Assembly: GCA_021234155.1 (NCBI GenBank)
Contig: JAJEKV010000030.1
Coordinates: 15,740,003-15,804,002, forward strand
From: Isoetes taiwanensis
Taxonomy: Eukaryota > Streptophyta > Lycopodiopsida > Isoetales > Isoetaceae
Length of the DNA: 64,000 bases
Direction: 5' to 3'
The notes beneath the pieces are model-generated. The model had not been told where the DNA came from. It worked only from the letters and a program-made list of their open reading frames with translations, and searched no databases. This document shows positions 61,729-64,000 of this stretch, one piece after another (positions within the stretch are counted from its first letter, which is position 1; every line of letters starts with the position of its first letter). A program made the position numbers and the translations under genes.

Positions 61729-63905
61729 AGTTTAAGCAGACCAAAGAGGCGCAAGAATTGAAAGTCTACAGGAACATAGTGAAAAGAAAGAAAAGGGCAT
61801 GGTTACGGAATCACCAAGATATGGTAATGACAGAGCAGGAGATAGACCCAAAAAGATTTTTCAATAGGCTCAAAAAACATATGGAGACAGCCACTATTCA
61901 AAGAGATGATCTATTTGGATTGGTGAAAGCCTTATACCAGACTCCGAGTGAACAAGGGTTTTTATTTCATCGTAGAAACTCATTGCTATTTACTAGCACA
62001 GATGTGATTGATGCGCTTAAGACCATGGCAAATGGCAGAGCATGTGACTCAAATGGGTTGTCTATAGAACTCTTGAAATGGGGAGGATCTAAGCTGCATG
62101 AATTCCTTGCGGATCTATGTAATGATGCACTGAAAAATGGGTTTCCTGATGCATGGTGCTTAAACAGGGTCGTACCTATCCATAAGGCTGGTAACAAAGA
62201 AGATGTGCGAAACTATCGGACCATTTTGGTGAGTAATGTGTTTGCAAAGTTGTTTGCATCTATGCTTGAACGAAAATTGTCTTCGTGGGCAGACAAAAAA
62301 GATATTCGTGCTGTTTGCCAGGCAGGTTTTAGAACTGACCATTCCACTCTTGATCATTTAGTTACACTGCGAGTTTTGTCTGAAGGTGCAAAGGGTGCTG
62401 GTAATAAAAGATTTCTTGCCTTTATAGATCTCACAAAAGCCTTTGATACAGTTAAGAGAACAGATCTTGCCCACAGGTTGGAAATGCTTGAAATCCCAGA
62501 AGAACTTTATCATGCAGTTGCATGCTTGTATGACAGAGTACTAGTAGAACTATCCTTCCCATTTACAGGACCAGACAAAGTGCAGAATACGATTGGAGTA
62601 AAGCAAGGTTGCCCTTGCTCTCCGACTCTTTTTGGATTGTTCATAGATGAACTAGAAAGCTGGATGGCGCGTCTTGGGGGGCCAGGAGCCCAATTGGGGA
62701 GGTATGTCTTGCAGCTCTTGATTTTTGCTGATGACATTGTATTAGTTTCGAAGACTGCAACTGGGTTACAACGTCATCTTGATGTGTTATGTGCCTTTTG
62801 TGAACAAAAAAGCATGAAGATCAATCCTGAAAAGTCAAAGATAATGGTGCTAGGAGGCAGGGATAGCACAATCTTATATGCAGGTGGTGTTCCACTTGAA
62901 CAAGTAATGAAGTATAAATATTTGGGAGTAGAAATGACGAATAATTATAAGTGGACATTGGCAGCCCAAAAGCGTGTATCAGGTGGTTTCAGGGCATTTT
63001 ATAGTATGATGTATCAGTGTAAGGTCAACAATTTTGAGCATTGGCGATTAAGAAAACTCCTTTTTGGGATACAAGTAAAAACAGTTGTCCTTTATGGAAG
63101 TCCAGTTTGGGGGCCAGGTTTGTCTTTAAAGGGATGGAGAGACATAGAGAAGATACAAAAAAGATTTTTAATAGCTGAATTGGGAGTTAAGGTGCAAACT
63201 CCATACTGCATGCTGCTGGCTGAAACAGGTTTATTACCTCTTGAAGTAGAGGCATTATGCAGAACCATCTCATATGTGAATCGAGTCCAAGCCATGGGCA
63301 CAGATCGATTACCATATCAGGCCCTTGTGCATAGCACAAAAGGGTGGTATGCTGATGTTATGAGATGGGCAAGAAAATGGTTGGACGATGATGCTTGGCC
63401 AGTATTCCAAAAATTTGAAGAAATACATGATTATGTGGCTGCACGAGCAATTCGCAAATTGTGGCAAGTAAGTGATGAATCTGACGTGAAAACCAAGTTT
63501 TACCTTGCTGAGATAAATGATCTATCGGAGTATAAAGAGCAGTCTTATCTACTTTCATGTATTAGCAGAAGAAAACGTATGTTTATCTCTCAAATCAGAT
63601 TGTCATCTCATCATTTGCATATTGAGACTGGAAGGTGGAATAATATACCTCGCAATGAGCGGTTCTGTCCGAGTTGCTTAGATCCAGCAATTGAAGACGA
63701 AGAGCACGCATTCTTGAACTGCTCAGCATATGAACAAGTTAGGTGCCAGTATGATATTACAGCATCGACACTTGGTGAACTCTTTGATGCTGTACCTACG
63801 CATACCTTATATTCATATCTTAGAGATATTTTTAAAGAGAGAGAAGAGATAAGTGAACTTTTCAATTTTATGAGTAATTTTGACATTGATGGCATTCTAG
63901 ACTAA
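61690..63905 (+). CDS. LINE ORF2, reverse transcriptase and C-terminal zinc motif
   Basis: A long intact frame (ATG 61758; coherent sequence from about 61670 with KWFDKECFEAK). RT blocks: LNRVVPIHKAGNKEDVRNYR, QAGFRTDHSTLDHL, FLAFIDLTKAFDTVKR (about residue 223), GVKQGCPCSPTLFGLFIDEL and LLIFADDIVLVS (FADD active site, about residue 324), then SMKINPEKSKIMVLGG, MKYKYLGVEM and VKTVVLYGSPVWGPGL. The C-terminal cysteine-histidine motif CPSC-x12-H-x4-C is at residues 637-655 (ERFCPSCLDPAIEDEEHAFL). Reverse-transcribes the LINE RNA at the nicked target. No internal stops over 715 codons, so this copy is young. The short RT N-terminus after the endonuclease (from WFDKE to the first RT block) looks condensed. 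Confidence 0.92.
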
Positions 63906-63931
63906 GTGCCAAATAGATCTGTATTTTGTTT

Positions 63932-63959
63932 GCCATAGAGGCCTGGGGGCCTAAATGGC
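63932..63959 (+). promoter_or_regulatory. LINE 3' UTR two-tier stem-loop
   Basis: GCCAT-AG-AGGCC-TGGG-GGCCT-AA-ATGGC: outer stem GCCAT/ATGGC and inner stem AGGCC/GGCCT are both perfect, separated by a 2x2 internal loop. It sits 15 bases before the poly(A). In several LINE families such a 3' hairpin is what the reverse transcriptase recognises. Confidence 0.8.
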
Positions 63960-64000
63960 TTGGTCAATAAATTAAAAAAAAAAAAAAATTATGTTTTATG

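Larger units (their letters stand above)
59022..63988 (+). mobile_element. Nearly intact LINE (non-LTR retrotransposon), whole element
   Basis: 5' hairpin monomers, ORF1, in-frame TAG, endonuclease, one frameshift, RT, 3' UTR with a stem-loop, AATAAA (63967-63972) and a 15-A tail (63974-63988). The 5' boundary is uncertain (58716-59022). The target duplication cannot be checked because the window ends 12 bp after the tail. Confidence 0.85.

Overview
The window looks like nuclear DNA of a land plant. It carries two intron-rich housekeeping genes, one with a predicted plastid-type N-terminus, buried in plant-type transposable elements: CACTA, Ty3/gypsy chromovirus, Ty1/copia, an LTR element primed by initiator-tRNA-Met, LINEs and MITEs. 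The transposase-like family at the left edge and the coiled-coil LINE make a seed-free plant such as a fern or lycophyte plausible, but that is a guess. I see no rRNA, no convincing functional tRNA, no CRISPR and nothing bacterial.

Layout. 1-1.8 kb: decayed transposase-like gene (DUF7869-type). 2.0-5.56 kb: small direct repeats, then unrecognised sequence. 5.56-17.7 kb: a decayed Ty3/gypsy chromovirus whose reverse transcriptase is split by a 7,890-bp CACTA transposon (6030-13919). The CACTA insertion has a clean 3-bp TAA duplication and itself contains a 409-bp PIF/Harbinger-like MITE (6463-6871), giving three nested generations. 18.3-19.3 kb: unidentified two-part coding region. 20.4-24.0 kb: eIF2B gamma gene, 13 recognised exons. 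24.7-26.05 kb: 5'-truncated LINE. 27.4-36.3 kb: LTR element on the minus strand, split by a strikingly GC-rich decayed LINE (28243-33925). 37.99-38.29 kb: a paralogous copy of that insertion site without the LINE. 39.5-40.17 kb: poly(A)-tailed retroposed sequence. 40.3-45.8 kb: adenylosuccinate lyase, 10 exons, 538 aa, apparently complete. 45.8-48.4 kb: truncated Ty1/copia element on the minus strand, starting about 40 bp after the lyase stop codon. 48.4-58.7 kb: three copies of an unusual repeat built around a nearly spacer-free palindrome with arms of up to about 1.85 kb. 59.0-64.0 kb: a nearly intact LINE with a coiled-coil ORF1, endonuclease, reverse transcriptase, hairpin-bearing tandem repeats upstream and a poly(A) tail.

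How it fits together. The host genes are eIF2B gamma (guanine-nucleotide exchange on eIF2) and adenylosuccinate lyase (purine synthesis). They are unrelated in function and are islands in repeats. The rest is a record of repeated insertion, with exact boundaries readable in several places. The most unusual items are the palindromic repeat cluster, the intact LINE (in-frame TAG between ORF1 and ORF2, hairpin monomers, a two-tier 3' stem-loop resembling that of a second LINE family), and an array of short hairpins whose stems co-vary around a constant loop (34193-34304).
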